Shown here one piece after another: positions 63,302 through 64,000 of a stretch of DNA of 64,000 bases. The notes below the pieces were generated by a model that did no database searches, was not told where the DNA came from, and worked only from the letters and a program-made list of their open reading frames with translations. The stretch lies in contig CP119326.1 in assembly GCA_029202665.1 (NCBI GenBank), positions 1,612,001-1,676,000 of the forward strand. The letters run 5' to 3'. Position numbers and translations under genes: made by a program. Each line of letters opens with the position of its first letter. Position 1 is the first letter of the stretch. The stretch is from Candidatus Brevundimonas colombiensis. GTDB lineage: Bacteria > Pseudomonadota > Alphaproteobacteria > Caulobacterales > Caulobacteraceae.

Positions 63302-63470
63302 CGGAACGGCGCGGGGACGGCGTGACGAGGCTTCTGTTCGCGTCTCAAAGGCGGTCGTGTGGTTCGATCCGGCGTTCACAGGACGACGCGAGGCGTTCCA
63401 GCCCGCTCAGGTCGATGGCGACAGCGTCGTCCCAAGCCTGTCCACACCCGAAACCCAAAAGAGATTGACA

Positions 63471-63493
63471 GAAACGTTACGTAATAACATTAC
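63471..63493 (+). promoter_or_regulatory. Zur-like box upstream of the third TonB receptor
   Basis: GAAACGTTACGTAATAACATTAC matches 17 of 23 positions of the Zur operator GAAATGTTATA-ATATAACATTTC as I recall it, 23 bp ahead of the receptor ATG. The inner CGTAAT-AAC-ATTACG is also dyad symmetric. TTGACA lies just before it at 63465. Zinc-dependent repression is inferred. Confidence 0.55.
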
Positions 63494-63516
63494 GCGGCCT
63501 TCTAAAGGGGTCGTTC

Positions 63517-64000
63517 ATGTCATTTATTCGTTCCGCATCCGGTGCAGCCGTCTTCGTCGCCGTCTCGTGGCCGGGCCTGTCGGCCCATGCCGAGATCGAG
63601 GTCGAAGCACCGCAGGCCCTGGCGGACGTCGTGGTGACGGCCACGGCGACGCCCCGGGCGCTTCGGACGGCGCCGGCAAGCGTCACGGTGGTGGATCAGC
63701 AGGCCCTGTCGCGCCGACCTGTTCAGGATCTGACCGATATCCTGCGTGACGTGCCAGGGGTGACAGTGAACGGCGCCGGTCTGACGCGGCGCGGGATCTC
63801 CATTCGCGGCATGCCAAGCGAGCACACGCTGTTTCTGGTCGACGGGCGGCGCGTCAACGGTTCGGCCAGCGCCATCGCCCACGCGGATTTCGAGCTGAAC
63901 TGGGTCCCGGTCGAGGCGATGGACCGGGTGGAGATCGTGCGCGGCCCGATGTCGTCCCTCTATGGCTCAGAAGCCCTGGGCGGGGTGGTGAACGTCATCA
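63517..64000 (+). CDS. TonB-dependent receptor, N-terminal part (runs off the window)
   Basis: 161 codons seen. Signal peptide MSFIRSASGAAVFVAVSWPG ending about SAHA, then DVVVTATATPRALRTAPASV (TonB box) and the plug RVEIVRGPMSSLYGSEALGG. The plug pattern (DGRRVNG, SLYGSEALGG) is that of siderophore/metal-chelate and cobalamin receptors, unlike the two catabolic receptors upstream. A likely Zur box in the promoter suggests import of zinc or a zinc chelate. It therefore probably does not belong to the catabolic region. The barrel is outside the window. Confidence 0.9.
   Translation, partial: MSFIRSASGAAVFVAVSWPGLSAHAEIEVEAPQALADVVVTATATPRALRTAPASVTVVDQQALSRRPVQDLTDILRDVPGVTVNGAGLTRRGISIRGMPSEHTLFLVDGRRVNGSASAIAHADFELNWVPVEAMDRVEIVRGPMSSLYGSEALGGVVNVI

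Overview
The window is GC-rich (roughly 65% by eye) DNA from an alphaproteobacterium. Large TonB-dependent receptors (three), short translationally coupled operons, several SDRs and family III CoA-transferases, and a Zur-like box in front of a TonB receptor all fit Caulobacterales or Sphingomonadales. No rRNA, tRNA or CRISPR array was seen.

Layout. 1-2.0 kb: the 3' end of a family 3 glycosidase and a LacI regulator. 2.0-4.6 kb: a small scarred island with an acyl-CoA dehydrogenase remnant, a hipBA toxin-antitoxin pair behind three related operator-like repeats, and an integrase remnant. 4.7-8.7 kb: an AraC regulator, an aldehyde dehydrogenase and a zinc alcohol dehydrogenase behind a two-copy direct repeat phased at 21 bp. 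8.75-12.24 kb: a recombination zone holding an IS3-type remnant, a porin tail, a beheaded SDR, an intact P450 and ferredoxin, and a ferredoxin reductase cut and joined to a GMC oxidoreductase tail. 12.2-63.3 kb: a very large accessory catabolic region.

The catabolic region carries two cytochromes P450, three [2Fe-2S] ferredoxins (all three listed as CDS here), one intact ferredoxin reductase, a second aldehyde dehydrogenase, and an intact GMC oxidoreductase for initial oxidation. It also carries two acyl-CoA ligases, two family III CoA-transferases and one AB-type CoA-transferase for activation. Beta-oxidation-type enzymes follow: three intact acyl-CoA dehydrogenases, MaoC and crotonase hydratases, several SDRs, a fused hydratase/dehydrogenase, and thiolases. 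Two TonB receptors and an MFS permease provide uptake, and LuxR- and TetR-type regulators sit at operon boundaries. The content fits growth on a hydrophobic, probably cyclic or branched isoprenoid, steroid-like or aromatic compound; the actual substrate cannot be read from sequence.

Three sub-modules stand out. (1) At 19.5-21.5 kb a MaoC hydratase, a thiolase-fold protein lacking the nucleophilic Cys and a DUF35 protein lacking zinc-ribbon cysteines look like a retro-aldol chain-shortening unit of the Ltp2/DUF35 kind. (2) At 24.9-29.1 kb a family III CoA-transferase, an HMG-CoA-lyase-like enzyme and LeuC/LeuD-like dehydratase subunits overlap end to end, suggesting catabolism of a citramalate-like hydroxy-diacid rather than leucine synthesis. 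(3) At 61.1-63.3 kb an ACAD10/11-like dehydrogenase and an APH-fold kinase lie side by side, a split version of the eukaryotic fusion linked to 4-hydroxyacyl-CoA breakdown. The window ends inside a TonB receptor behind a probable Zur box.
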